Positions 23,221 through 36,289 of a DNA stretch of 64,000 bases are shown in pieces. The notes under the pieces are model-generated. The model searched no databases. It was not told the DNA's origin and saw only the letters and a list, made by a program, of their open reading frames with translations. This DNA is from Lichenostomus cassidix (lineage: Eukaryota > Chordata > Aves > Passeriformes > Meliphagidae), in the NCBI GenBank assembly GCA_008360975.2, contig CM039211.1, positions 71,197,965 to 71,261,964 on the forward strand, read 5' to 3'. Position numbers and translations under genes: made by a program. The first letter of the stretch is position 1. Each line of letters begins with the position of its first letter.

Positions 23221-26200
23221 ACATTTTCTTCAGGAGAAGCCTGTGGATCTCCTTCAGGTTTAGGAACCACCTGTGGGATGAGAAGCCTGATTATGGAAAC
23301 TAGACACACCAAGGTTACTAAATCCACAGAGACAAAGTTGGTACCAAGTAAGAAATCAGAGCGTGGGCTACGAGTTCTGAAACCTTGGTTTGCACAACTG
23401 TTGGAACACCTCTTGCTGGTCTGAGATATCCCAGGTCTCTTTGTAAAATACATTAACCCACACAAAGGAAAGAAGCACCAGTGGAACAGAGCATGGCAGC
23501 TATATTAGCATTGCAGCTGCACTGATAGAGAGTGAAAGGGGCAGAAAGAGGATAACAGAGTAATTTTCTCTTGTGAAAAGTCCCAGGGCAATTTAGCTTT
23601 GCAAGTACACTTCCTTACCCTACCCATTCCTGCAAATACCACCTAGGGAATAAATTCTTTCCTGTGAAAAAGGACAGATCTTCCATGGTGACAAGTAGTT
23701 GGAACCCTAGTTTTGTGCTCCAGCTGCAAAAACATTTCTAACTATTATTAAATGCCTTACTTTTTTTTCTCCTGACTGTTTGCTTGAGTTTTCCTTCCTC
23801 TGTGCCCTTGCCTTCCCTTGAGGTTCCCACATGCTATGAATCACTGGCCCTCATCAAATGAATGTTTTTTTATCTTACTTCTTGGTCTCTTATTTTGACA
23901 AATTTTCTTTTAATTCTTTTTTATTTTATTTTTTCCCTGTGTTTTTTGTTATTTGTTTCTATTAATGAATCTATAGTAACTGGGCTCCTTCCAACAGAAA
24001 TCAACAACTGGTGCCACAAGCATTAAGAAGAGTTATTACAGCTTTTCAGATGTTGAGAATTTTTAATTCCATGCTTTCTGTTTTTAAATATAGGATGAAG
24101 AGTTTATTTATTATTTAAGGTACAATATGTTTTATTATCCTTCATTACTCCCAATGATGGTAGGTGAAGGCTGCAATGCTGGGAAGTCCCAGCATCTTCC
24201 TGGAGCACCTCTCCTTTTACCATGCATTATAAATCAGATAATGAATTACTAAAGAACCAATTTGTATTTTTCTGAACAAGTTAGACACTGGCGACTCTGC
24301 TGATACTCCTAATGTTCTCTTTAAAGACCAAAATGCTGATATGGCCAGGAAAGCTTTCAAATAACTCTGCAGCATGCAAACTATGCAAAGAGTGACCTCC
24401 AGGTCTGAGATATGCACAGCATGGCTCCTGCAGAGTCAGACAGAAAATGAAACCTTTCTGGCTCATCTGCCTTCAGAACCCACAAGATTCCCATTTTAAT
24501 AGTTATATTTTATTTATAGAGCAGCTGCCTACGGGGCTAACCCTGGGTATACCATACACTCAGTGTAAGAATGTCTTCATCTTTTTTTCTTTCACTTTAG
24601 TAGGCTTTTAATCTTCCTTTGCTTGCTCCTTCAACTTTTCTCCCTTGGTTCCCACCTTTCCATCATATGTTTTTCAGCCCAGCATCCCCACAGACCTTAT
24701 TGTAGTTTTAGGAAGGAAGTCCTTTTTTTAAATAAAAATTATGATTTTAATGTGACAGTAGTTATTATACATGCTGAAAGTGGTGATGAAGGCTTTCCTT
24801 TCTCAAAGTATTGGCTTTTAAGGAGCAAACCTGGGGCTCCAGTTCCCAGATTGTGAAGTTCTTTTTGGCATGTACTGTGGTTTTGGGGAAATGTAAGCTG
24901 TGGTATATATACACCACTGGACTTGTCACACTTCACTTCCAGTACCTCACTGAATTATGTGGGTGCCCTAGGCTTCTTTTTATCAGTAATGAAAAATGTG
25001 GGTATCTGCTTAGGTTATTTTATTCAGTCCTAAATTCTGATTCAATTCTTACAAATATATCTTAAGTTCAGTAATAATGGACACTGTCCAGAATGGTCAA
25101 ACTTCCCCCTGAGATTTCTTCAGCAGGTAGGATGAACCTTCCTCCAAGGAATCATCTTCTCTCAGCCAGCTGTAAGCAAGTTCAATTCCCATTGCACTGT
25201 CCAGGAAAAAAATACACTACAAGTTTTCTTTGCATCTGGTAGCTAGCAGCAACAGAAAGCAGAGAGGGAAAAAAATTGTTCTGAATCCTCCACTATACTT
25301 AGCTATTTTTGTTCCACTGTATTATTATTCATAAGGCTTTCTTAAATGGGAAATTAATAAGAAAATAATACATTACACTCTTTCTGTCACAGAGATGTGT
25401 GAAGGGCTTGGTGGAACACCTCCAGCATTCGCCTGAAAACCTCACTATTTAGTGCACTTCATTTTAATACTAATTCTCTCCAGAAATTCTTGCTGCAATT
25501 AATTCAAGCCATCTAAATTTAAAGTATACTAATTAGGCAGCCATCAAAAGGCAGTCTACCCTTCCAGGAAATTGGAGCCTTAAATATAGCTCTCATCATT
25601 TAAGTATTTGGATTTTAAAGGGAAGAAAGGTATTTTGAGGCAGAAACGTCCTGGGCTGTATAGATATATGAGCTCAGGCACTCACTTTCAAACAGGATAA
25701 AGCTCTGTATTAGTCTAGGTGAATAATGTAATTTCTATCATATTTTTTACCTTTTTGCAGTAAAAATTGTAGGTAGTATTGTAAAAGTTTCAGAACCAAC
25801 AGAACAATCTGTCTTTTCTTGCACAGAACTCATAAACTGAAAAGCATTGAGTTATACTAGATATCTCAAATTAAGGAAAAAAGGGCTAAAGAATACCTGC
25901 AGCTTCTGACAAGGGCTCACAGGAGTTATGGTGTGCTCCCAACCTACCTAATAGAAATTTGAAGCACTGCATGTGGCCCAAGAACACCAAGAAATGAATT
26001 TTAGAAAACTGCGTAAGATCTCCTGTTTCATGGTCTTTGACAAAAAGAGAAGCTCATGAAATTAAATTTAATTACAAATTTCCTCAAAAGAAATCCTAGC
26101 TACTTTTCTGATTATTTATTTTTATCCACCCATGGCCTCAAATAAAACCTGTGAGAACTCAAACTGAAAATAATGGGATTGCAGGCTCTCTCTTGCCCTG

Positions 26201-26484
26201 TAACACCATCTGATGAGGCAAGATACAAGTTGGGGAACTTGCCCTATGAATTCTCTTTAAACTGGAAGGTTTTCAAATTGCTTGTCCAAGAGGTAAGTGG
26301 AAAGCTATCTCCTTTCTTTTCCTTTTTGAGCACTTCATAGAGATGGACATATGAGGCACAATTTATATGAAAATTTCTCATTTTTCCCTTGTCCAGTCTC
26401 CAGCTGCCAAATACAGTCATTCCTTTAGAAATGTGTGAAAAGTTCCAGGATGTCTTAATATCAGTTTCTGGTAAGTCAAACTGA
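23221..26484. other. Unique-looking AT-rich sequence
   Basis: About 3.3 kb without recognised repeats or genes. A pyrimidine-rich stretch lies around 23750-23960. Short overlapping open frames near 23173-23465 and 24217-25065 are unsupported. Confidence 0.5.
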
Positions 26485-26528
26485 TAATTTAAAAACTTGA
26501 ATTGGTTAATCTAAAAACTTGAATTGGA
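26485..26528. repeat. 22-bp tandem duplication
   Basis: TAATTTAAAAACTTGAATTG GT (26485-26506) is followed at once by a copy (26507-26528) differing at one internal base and the last base. Confidence 0.88.
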
Positions 26529-27285
26529 GGATGATGTGTTGCCATTTCCCCCTTTCCCAATACCATAGTCATGTCACAATGAGAAGTGTGAATATGGTCA
26601 GCAGGACACAAGGAAAACAACATTCAAAAACTCTTTCATTCAAATAAGTTTGGATTTGAATAAGCTGACAGATCAGATAACATAGAGTTATAAAGATACA
26701 CTTGACCTGCACTCTCACAGCCAATATCAAGTTGGGTGAATATGTGATTTATGACCCAATCTCCTCAAGTATTTTTCTCTTCCCACCATTCCCACAAAAA
26801 TCTATGTTGATCCACACCAGTGTTATTGAATTTAATATGCACTGAGTTTAAGGAGGCAGGTGTGAGATCTAATTACTGTGCTCATCTGATGGAGGATACC
26901 ATTGGAGGTGTCTGATTTATGTTAACCTAAAAGAGATACAAGCAACTACCATTTTTAATGGCTTATTTTCTTCTACTCATCCTTTCAAGCTTTGTAATTC
27001 TTCAAAATTTCAAGTTTTTATTCTTCTTATTATTAATAATAATTACTATTTAGTACTTTTCTATTTAGGGAAATATGTAGGTGTTTTTTCAACTTTACTT
27101 GAAAATGTTCAGGGACAGATCTGAACAGTGGTAACACCGGATCTTTAGCTGTATATACACAGCATTAACATTATATTTTTTAACACTCTAATTGAATGAC
27201 AAAACCACGTGTAGGTGCCACTTGAAAGTCTGTGCATGCACACTGCAGGTAAGCACCTCTTCTGTTTTCAATTTCAGTGGGTAAG
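26529..27285. other. Unique-looking sequence before the LTR
   Basis: No gene recognised. A CACGTG E-box lies at 27206-27211. Confidence 0.5.
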
Positions 27286-27883
27286 TGTGCTGATTTCAGC
27301 TGGGCTAGAGTTTATTCTCTTTCCAAAGACTGGTACAAGGCTTGGGTTTGTGTTTGGGTTTGTGCTGGACACAGAGTTGATAACACAGAGATGTTTTTGC
27401 AATTGCTGAGCAGGGCTGGCACCATCATGGCCCTTTCTGCTTTTTGTGCAGCCACAGTGGCAAGGGGGCTGGGGGTGCTTGGGAGCTTAGGAGGAGACAG
27501 AGCCAGGAACAGCTGACCCCAAGTGACCAAAGGAATATTCCAGACCATGTGACATCATGCTCTGCATATGAAGCTGGGGGAAGAAGGAGGAAGGGAGGGA
27601 TGTCTGGAGTGATGGTGTTTGTCTTCCCAAGCCACTGTTACATGGCATGAATCCCAGCTTTTTGGAGATGGCTGAACACCTGCCTGTCCATGGCAAACAG
27701 TGAATTCATTCCCTTTTTTGCTCTGCTTGTGTGCATGGCTTTTGCTGTCCCCTATTAAGCTACATTTATCTCAAACCATGAGTCTTCCAGCTTTTACCTT
27801 TCCAATTCTCTCGGTGATCTGGCTGAAGGTAGTGAGAAAGAGTCTGTGTGGGGCTGGGGGCTGGATGGGATTAGACCTCAACA
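27286..27883 (+). mobile_element. ERVL-like solo LTR, about 600 bp
   Basis: Starts TGTGCTGATTTCAGCTGGGC and ends AGACCTCAACA (27883). Recognisable family blocks, from memory of avian ERVL LTRs, are TTGTGCTGGACACAG (27370s), AGTTGATAACACAGAGATG, GCTGAGCAGGGCTGGCAC, ACAGCTGACCCCAAGTGACC (27509-27528) and GAAGCTGGGGGAAGAAGGAG (27570s). The 3' part has a CTCGGTGATCTGG block and GTGTGGGGCTGG near the end. No internal retroviral sequence adjoins. The flanking pentamers GTAAG and GGAGA do not match, so a target duplication is not visible. Open frames at 27215-27945 on both strands are LTR-derived. Confidence 0.85.
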
Positions 27884-30800
27884 GGAGAAAACCTGGTCAT
27901 TTGAAGTCTTCTTCACATCACAAAACTCATCAGAAGCACGTGTAGGGCTGGCATCTCTGGTCTTCTATTTTGGAGTGCTGCATGCATAAAGTGGTGTTGA
28001 TATTTATGTCTCTGAAGTATTTTGAACCTCAGCAAAACAAAGAAGTCATATTATTGAAAACAACTAATGTGTCTTTGAAATATTTCTTGAGCACAACCAT
28101 TATGGAAAAATCTACCCATTAAATACCAGTGACAGTGTAAAGTTTTTGCTCTGCTGCTGTGCTTAACTGGGATAAGTCCTGATAGGCGCAATGAACAAAT
28201 ACCTTGGAGCCCTTTGAAATAATTTTAAATTCAGGTGTTATAATTTGACCTTGTTATAACAAGTTATAATATAATGTGTTATCAAGTTGTCACTGTTAAA
28301 AAGTATTTATGGATTTCATGCTGAGTTGCCCTAAAATTTGTATACAATAAAAACTTTTGTCAACAAGATGTCAACAAGGCCATTAAAGCAAAATGGCCAC
28401 CAAACACCTTATTTCCAACTTGAAGTTTTTCTTTTAACCTTCTGCCTTTTCCGTAAAGGAATCTAACAATATTAAAACTATCACAAACACTTTGAGAGAA
28501 AAACAAGTTTTGGTTTTTTTTAACAATTCTTTTATACAGTAGTTACATGTATAAAGAGATAGTTTTGATAGGAAACTTTTCTGCAAGTAGTTTTGTAGTC
28601 TGCATTTTTAACATCTGCTTTTTCTGTCTAATCGTTATTCTCTTGATACCAATTATTGCTTTGCTATAGAATTTACCTTCATGCCACATCTATGACTCAG
28701 AGATATTCAGTGAAGCAGCATTATATCAAGCTTTCAATTGCAACAGATCAAGAGATAATGTCTAAAGAAGATGAAATGATTGTAGTAGAATATATTCAGT
28801 GACAAAGTCATCAGTCCATGGTTTAAAACCATTGATGAAATTTATATTGAGACAAGTTCTTATTCATGCACATAATCCAGTAGATGGTGATGATAAATAT
28901 GAGTTAATATCTCATACGAAGAGAATCCGAGTGCATTCCTTCACAGCTGTCAGAACAGAAATTTGGAATCTAATCATGCCATTGCATTTTTACTTCTATT
29001 TCTTTTTTCAGCATTATTTTGGCATTCCCTGCATTTAGTCTCTGTTGCATCACCTGTTGTTCTTTTGAGCGATACAACTGCTTTACTCCTCAGTGAGTGA
29101 ACCCATATGCTCTATAATCTGCTTCTCCCTGCTAGGGTTCTACCTCAGTTCTTATTTTAGAGAGTCGAGAGTCTTATACCCAAGTATCTTTTAGGCAGGT
29201 TGATCTCAGTGCAAATTTTGGGAGTGTATGAACTAGATCAGGGAGTTATGGGTTTGATTCTCACAATGCCCATCTTGACTGACAGGTTTAAAATGCTAAA
29301 AAATCACCAAAGGAAACAAAATCAACAAAACAAGACTTGTTTTCAAATGTTTATGTAACTTAAAGGCAAGAAACAAATAACAACAATATTGCCATCTGCT
29401 TCATACATTTTAAAGAAATGATTTTTAGAAAAGGGAAAAATTATCAAGGAAAATATGGAAGAATATGACTTGAGGATTGTAGTTCATTCTCTGATACTAT
29501 AGATTAAACTTAGTGTGAAATGATTGATCTTTAATTTAATGTTCCAAATGGTTCAAACACAATCTTACCACAGATATTCCACTAGTATCAAGTTTCCTAT
29601 AAAATAGATACAAGAATGTTTAAATAACACTTTGAAGTTGGTATGTATAAACTGTTTAATGGACTTGCTTAGTTCCCTGTTACTTTCCATCAAAATGTTT
29701 AAATCGTGTAAACTTTTCTTGAGAAATGAAATGCAGACACTTATTTGCCATCAAAATAGATAATAAAAATCCTTTTTATTTACAAATATGGAGAAATAAT
29801 GCTACACTGTAAGTTTCTGTTAAAAAAATGAAAATTGGTACATTCAGGAAAAAAAAGCTTTGTAATCTGATTCTGGTAGCCAAACAATTATTTCTGAATG
29901 AAATTATTACAGATTGTATTTATGACAAGAATTCACAGAATATTTTAAAAACAACCCAGAAAATTAATATTTTGAAGGATTAATGCTATCCATTTGAACA
30001 ATAAAGTAAAAGCCAACTGATTGAATGAAGGGTAGAAGGAAATTTAAGGAATAAAACTTTAAGCTGTTCTATATTTTTCTTTCAATTTTTGTGTTTCAAT
30101 AAAGAGATAAAATATTATTCATTTCAACATATAAATTATCTCTAAATATTTCTCAAACTATATTGTTTCTCTCAGCCAGCATATCAGTTGAAAAGACTAT
30201 TGACAAACACATTTTGTTTTCAAGCAATTGATGAGCTACTGAAAAGAAAATCCTTCAAAAATAATATTCTTTGAAAAAAAGGCTGCACAGTAGTCCACCT
30301 GCAACAGGGAGGACAAAAATTAAAGAAATAATATTAGAATTTTAATTATTTGAATGCTTTAAGCCAGAAGAAGTATACCTGTGTTTCCCTTGTGGAATAT
30401 TATAGCTCAACCTTTGCCTTTGGGCTGGTAAATTCAACAATGCTGTTGTATTCACAGCTCAAATAATCATTCTGGGCACAGAAGACCAAGTGGTCATCTC
30501 CCCTTTCCTTTACCAAACATGTACATAGACTCTGAACTGGAATACTTTGTAACCTGTAAACCATCAAAAATTCCTTGAGGGCACTTTTTCTGTCGATTAA
30601 ACTCAGCTACTAAAATAAAACTGCATTATTATTTTCTGCCAGAAGATAAACCCAGCCACAGAATCTTTCTAATTTATAGCAAAACAGTGTTTCAGCCTGC
30701 TTCTGGGTGGAAGATTTGCAGCAACCCCTGTTGCTGAAGTCCCAGTGGGGTACATGTGGCCAGTACAGTGTTAGAGAGAAATGTGAACAGAGCGTGATGT

Positions 30801-31393
30801 GCCTTCTAATTCTGCTGTCTCTGAAAATGAACACAAAGGCATTACTGAAGCATTTCATCTACCACATGCAAATATTTGTGAAGGGCAAAAGTACTAATGG
30901 AGAAAAAAAGGACATGGATGTTTCAGGAGCAAAAGACACGGAATAAGGAGGAATTGCAGAGATACATGAGGAGTATCCAAAAAGTCTGCTAAGGTTTACT
31001 TTCAGCAAAACTCAGATTGTTTTAAATAGCATTTAAAAGAAAAAAAAAAAAAAACAAGCAACCAAGCTGAAAAAAATAATTTCATAATTTCTGCCTGCAT
31101 TTTAGACCTTGATAATATCTAAGACTTGCCTAGTAGCTGCTATTACTTACACCAGACATGGGCCTGGGTAATAGTGATCACCACAAACACCACAGCTTCC
31201 TAAATCTCCTTTCAATGGAAAGTGGTCTTGAGAGCAGCAGCAGGTGTTTTGACCTCATAGTCTGTGCAATTTTGCCCTGAAATGAATAAAGTGTGAGACT
31301 ACTTCAAGGACAACGGTAGAAAGCAAATTCCTCCAGCATGGCTTGATGTCTCTGATACTGAGGTTCTCCAATAGTACAGAAATTTAAAAAATA
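27884..31393. other. Repeat-poor AT-rich block
   Basis: About 3.5 kb with no recognised mobile element, RNA gene or convincing exon. A perfect 14-bp palindrome CTTGTTATAACAAG lies at 28250-28263. 29340-30350 is very A/T-rich. Open frames are at most 82 codons. Confidence 0.55.
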
Positions 31394-31395
31394 AA

Positions 31396-31450
<55 letters not shown>

Positions 31451-31478
31451 ATGTATGTATGTATGTGTATATATATAC
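31394..31478. repeat. TA / TATG microsatellite
   Basis: A run of alternating T and A (about 31402-31441) passes into GTATGTATG units and back to TATATA. The array is about 85 bp, a likely length-polymorphic locus. Confidence 0.96.
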
Positions 31479-33443
31479 AGTTAGGAAAAATTAAAGCAAA
31501 TAACTATTTATATTTGTCTCACCTGCATAATTATGCACTGATATCCTGGAGAAGCCAGATTTTATTTTCAGTGTTATGATAATGTGTCCCTAATCAAACT
31601 TATGTTCAGAAATGTCCTTTTTAATTTGATTTTTAATGACTGACCCAAGGGTGGCCACAGAAATTTCTGTAACTGTAAATGGAGATAGAGCATCTTGTGA
31701 AGCTTTTGTCTGGTTTGCTCATTATTGCTCTAAAGCTGTTGCCATTCCCAGAGATGAAGTGTGGTAATTAAATGTATGGATATTCTTGGAGTGCTTCAGT
31801 GCAATGTCAGGTAAAGCAGTTTAAATTTGTCGCCTTTCTGATTTAAAAGTCTATTAAACTGGCTGACCACACCAAAATTGATTAGAAGCAAACATTTGAT
31901 CTGTTACTGTGACTCAGCTGGGAAGATAGTAATGAGCTAATGGTGGTCAACAGCAGCCTTAAATCTCAACAGCTGTTTTTGCAGGGATCATGTATTTATG
32001 CCCCAATTTCCTGGTGTTGGATGCATTCTTAATGTGTCTCAAGATAAGTTTATCTCTCTCCTTAGTATATGTTATTAAAAATATCATATCAATTAATATT
32101 TATGCGTGTCTTCACACATAATGTTTTGTAAAGACTCATAATCTGGCCAGAATGACAGCCTCCCATTATAGATTACTGGGATATATCCCCTTTCTGCACA
32201 GTTTATAGGAAATAAACAACTTAAAATATTAGTAACTATCCAGTAATTCTTCTATCAAAGGGCAGGACACTTTATTTTAAATTCCCCACTATGAGCCGAA
32301 TTCGACTTTATCACTGTAAAACTTGCAATATATCCATTATCTTCAGATTAAAGCTAAAAGCTTTTGATATGACAAGCAGGCAATTCATCCTGTTTATCAT
32401 CTGACAGCTAATTCTCCTCCTCGTGCTGCAATAGTGGAGTACAAGTGTTCATTTTGTCACACTAGCTTTACCCTGCCTGAATTTCTTCCCTTAATGCATG
32501 TTTGTATTAATCTCCAGATTGTCTTCAAAGTGAGAAGGTGGATGTCCCTGACAAAATTTTAGCACTTCTAAATAATTGATATAATCTCACTGGAGCTCTG
32601 AGAGAATTCTTAACCAATCCATCAATCTATTTTAAAGAGTGAGCACAGACTTGGGGAAGTGGGGGAAACAGAGATGAAAGGTAATTACTTTCAGCAATAA
32701 AATGTCTCGCTAGAATTTCCATCCTTTAAATTCACAAATTTTCATTTGTCTCTAACTGCCTTTGTAGATGAACAGAGCAGTTTTCTGAGTGTTACATTTA
32801 CTATTTACTCTATTTCTATCTCCTCCCCTTCAAGTCTGCCCAGACACCATGCAGAAATGGTAAATGGCAGATGTACATTGGCCTTTGCAGCTCTAAATTC
32901 ATTAGCTGAATGGTAATTTTGCTTGTGGATTACAGCACTGCTCATTTAAAGTTAAAATGTGGCCATGGATCCTCAACTAAAACTTGCGCTAAATAGTGGA
33001 AAAACTAGAATTTATTTATTCATTAGTTTATTTTGAGGGGTTTTTTAATAGAAAAATGAAAAAGGAGTCCTTGAAGACACAGATATATTTTTCATATTGA
33101 AATTAATTTCAGGTGCTAAAGGAGTCTTCTAACTTTTATTATTTATTTGATTGCCTGTGGCTCAGATACAGAACAATACTATTTCCACCAGTTTGATTAA
33201 CAGCTGCAACCAGGTTAAATTCATACATTTTGATACAATACTAATTGGAGAGCTATTGCCACAGCCAAATGTCAGGGAAGGTTTATGGTGTGGGGGGCAA
33301 AAGTGTTCGTTCTTGAAGTTAGTTCCGACCTAATTGACACTGATGCACCCAATGTCATGATTGAGTTCACTCCTGGGCTTTCTCTGAAATGCTACAAGTT
33401 CAACATTTACTGAGTAGTGAAAGACTACAGATTTGTATCTGAA
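31479..33443. other. Repeat-free sequence, possible conserved non-coding DNA
   Basis: About 2 kb without recognised mobile elements and without long open frames. It contains many TAATTA/ATTA-type and GATA-type words. The absence of repeat insertions in a CR1-rich window, plus the mixed base composition, is compatible with a constrained non-coding region. That is inference only. Confidence 0.35.
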
Positions 33444-33692
33444 TTTAAAAAAAAAAAAAACAAAGCAAAAAACATGAAAACACAACCCAAAACAAAACAA
33501 AACAAAACAACACCACCAAAATAGGCAAAAGCCCACCAACAAAAAAAAAGAACCCTGAAAACAAACAAAACAACAAAAAAAAAAAAAACCCACATCAAAA
33601 AAACAGAAAAAAAAACCCAAAACAAAAACAAAAACAAACAAAAAAAACCAGCCACGCAACCAACCAAGAAAATAAAAATACAGAAAAAAAAC
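33444..33692. repeat. A/C-only low-complexity tract, about 250 bp
   Basis: The plus strand is almost wholly A and C in irregular AAAAC and AAAC units with A runs up to 14. It is comparable in length and composition to 10738-10990. The minus-strand phenylalanine-rich frame at 33330-33755 is caused by this tract. Confidence 0.92.
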
Positions 33693-34009
33693 CCCACTGT
33701 CAGGATGTAGGACTGAGACTCTGGGGATGCCTTCCACAATGTTGTTATAGATCACTTCATCCCTAGAAACAATTGATCCAGATGGAGGTATTATAACTTT
33801 GAATGGAAAGAAAAGTAGGGTGTTTTTCCTAGCATATATTATTTGCAGAAAATTACTTGACTGTAGAGAAAATTACCAAGGATGTGGTATGCCATTCAAA
33901 CAGCACAATTTTTTTTTTTTTTAGGATATCCAAAATATTCTTATAAAATAGAACATGGATGACTTATAAAGGAAAGTCTAATTAAGAGAAGAACTAAGGA
34001 CATGCTTGA
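33693..34009. other. Spacer between the A/C tract and a CR1
   Basis: Contains a T13 run near 33909-33921. Nothing else recognised. Confidence 0.5.
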
Positions 34010-34198
34010 GAAAAACATTGGTGAGGCACTGGAATAGATTGTCTGGAGAAGCTTGTGGCTTCCCAGTCCCTGGAAGGGCTCAGGATTGGGTGTAGTTTGG
34101 AGAAACCTGTGGAAGTGGAAACAGTGACAGGAGACTGGAGTGAGATCATCTCTAAGGTCCCTTCCAATGCAAACTGTTCCATAATTCTATAATTCTCT
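34010..34198 (+). repeat. CR1 LINE 3' end, diverged
   Basis: Contains GGTGAGGCACTGGAATAGAT, GTCTGGAGAAGCTTGTGGCT and AAGGTCCCTTCCAATGCAAAC, and ends ATAATTCTATAATTCTCTG. Confidence 0.85.
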
Positions 34199-34614
34199 GA
34201 ATTGGACCTCCTGCATCTACTTTATTCATAATTTATAAGGTGCATTGAATCAAGATCAGCTCTTAAATCAGAGCCTGTGAGATCACAATCACTACCAGAG
34301 GATTAAAACGGAGTGTAGCATCAGATGTTCTCAACTTGGCAATAATCCTGATATTGAGATATAGCAGGAGTCTCTCAAAATAAACAAGCAACCCTATTGT
34401 TTTCCAGTAGCAAGAGATGTGAGAAAACATGTGCTGGTGAGCTCTTAAGTCCTTACCCTTCTTTACATCAGGACTTTCTGGAAGAAATAGCAAAACCAAA
34501 GCTAGTCCCAGGATCAATTTTACCCTGCTCTGATGCATGAAGAGGCATTGGAGGGGTTGTGGTTGATATCCCTGATACACTTGCCCAGCCAGGGGCTTTG
34601 CAGGACAAGAGTAA
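34199..34614. other. Spacer between CR1 copies
   Basis: A minus-strand frame of 122 codons covers 34263-34631. It overlaps the adjoining CR1 and has no motif. No independent support for a gene. Confidence 0.45.
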
Positions 34615-34874
34615 ATGGCCTCAAGTTGCACCAGAAAAGGTTCAGGTCAGATATTAGGAAAAAATTCTTCACCAAGAGGGTTTTCAAACCCTGAGACAGG
34701 CTGCCCAGGGCAGTGTTGGAGTCACCATCCCTGGGGGTTTTCAAAAGGCTTGTGTGTGGTACTTTAGGATGTGGTTTAGTGGTCAGCACTCCGTGGTGCT
34801 GAGTTAATGGATGGACTCAGTGATCTTAGAGATGTTTTTCCAGCCTTCATGATTTTATGTTTCTGTGATTCTGC
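34615..34874 (+). repeat. CR1 LINE 3' end, TTCACCAAGAGGG subfamily
   Basis: Contains CAGATATTAGGAAAAAATTC, CAGGCTGCCCAGGGCAGTG and GAGTCACCATCCCTGG, and ends GATTTTATGTTTCTGTGATTC. It shares a subfamily with the copy ending at 37026. Confidence 0.9.
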
Positions 34875-36289
34875 TGGAGTAAGCTGCTCTGGCTTCAGGA
34901 ATTCCTGAAGTGCCTGCAGGAGAGCCCTAGCAATTCAAGGATTTGTGTACTTCACATAAAATCCTTTGAGTCATTTCCATCTTAAAGGACATCTTCTCCT
35001 TATTTTCCTCTCCTCTAAATCTTGCTGATGAGAAAAGATAGTCAGTCCCAATTTGAAGGTTTTATTTTTTAATGCCCTGTTTTTTCATCTGAGTGTAACA
35101 ATGGAGGATGATTGAAGAGCTGAGACCCAAAGACTCTTCAATTTTACAAATTTGTTTAATTTGATGAAGAAGGAATGCTACATTTTGTTAAATTATATTA
35201 TGATAAAGAGGAGCTGGTAGCTTCTCAGCATGAATCTGAAAGCAAATTATTTCCGCAAAAAAAGGACGATGTATTTAACCAGACAAGTAATTATGTTGTG
35301 GTGCTACTATCTCCCCTGCTTCAGATTAGAAAAAGAATTCAATTATCACTCCATTAGATCAAAAAATAATTTTAGTGATACATTCAAATTGAATTCATTT
35401 ATTCCTAAGCATGCTCTGGATTAACCTTCATGCATTTGGCTGATTAGAAACTTCAGTCAATACTGTTATTCAAAAAATCTACATTAACTTGCTACAATTT
35501 TTATTTTATGTTAACATATTCTGTTATTGATTTTTCTGATGCATTATACCATAAATCATATTTAATTTTCCAGGTCAGATAAGTGGGTTTCTCACACAGT
35601 TTAATAAAATTAGTGAGTTTTTCTGTTATCTTGCCTCCTTAGCCCACTTTCCATCTAACAATTACATTTCCATGACCATCTTGAGATGTTGTAAAGGTGC
35701 AAGTTCAGAGGTAAAGTCTTCCCAAATCAAAAAGAAAATCTTATTGTTGTTTTACAAATCTATTATTTTCTTGGCTTTTGCATTTGACATTTTGGCTAAT
35801 ATTTTACGTTTCTCTCTCTGTTTCATTCTCTGTCGCACCCTGATACAGCAGACTAAGATATCATGCAAAGATAAAACTGTAGCAAAGGAGAAAGAAGAGT
35901 AAGGTGATGTTACAAGTTGGGTTCCTTATATACTATTTGTAGGTGTGAGAGGTTGTCTGTGACAGGTTTCCACACTGCCCAGGGAGATATTTGAATGCTT
36001 TCTTAGCAGATCAGTCCTGACAATTTTTTTCCATAAGATCATTGTGTCTAATATTTTAACACAGGCAATATCCCTGATACTCCAAAAGTTTTAAGTAAAA
36101 CTGCATCAACAGGGCAAGGAGCTTGTCCAGACCTTTCAGAATTCTTACAGATAAGCTTTATGACCTCTTTTATTTTTTTCTTTTTTAATTAAATATCATA
36201 GATTATATACTCCTCCCAACTAAGATGAAGGGGCAGGAGCAATATTTTTGTAAGCAGCTGAGAGAAGTCTCAAGATCACTGGCCCTTGA
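34875..36289. other. AT-rich unique-looking sequence
   Basis: No repeat ends or genes recognised. Frames of 60 to 76 codons only. Confidence 0.5.

Noticed and set aside
27206..27942. CACGTGTAGG on both sides of the LTR as a long target duplication
   Set aside because: The copies lie about 80 and 54 bp outside the LTR ends and their neighbouring bases do not match, so they cannot be an insertion duplication.
28250..28263. Perfect palindrome CTTGTTATAACAAG
   Set aside because: Fourteen-base AT-rich palindromes are expected by chance in 64 kb, and there is no surrounding structure.
33330..33755. 141-codon minus-strand frame with a strongly hydrophobic core
   Set aside because: Same cause: an A/C-only tract at 33444-33692 read on the minus strand.
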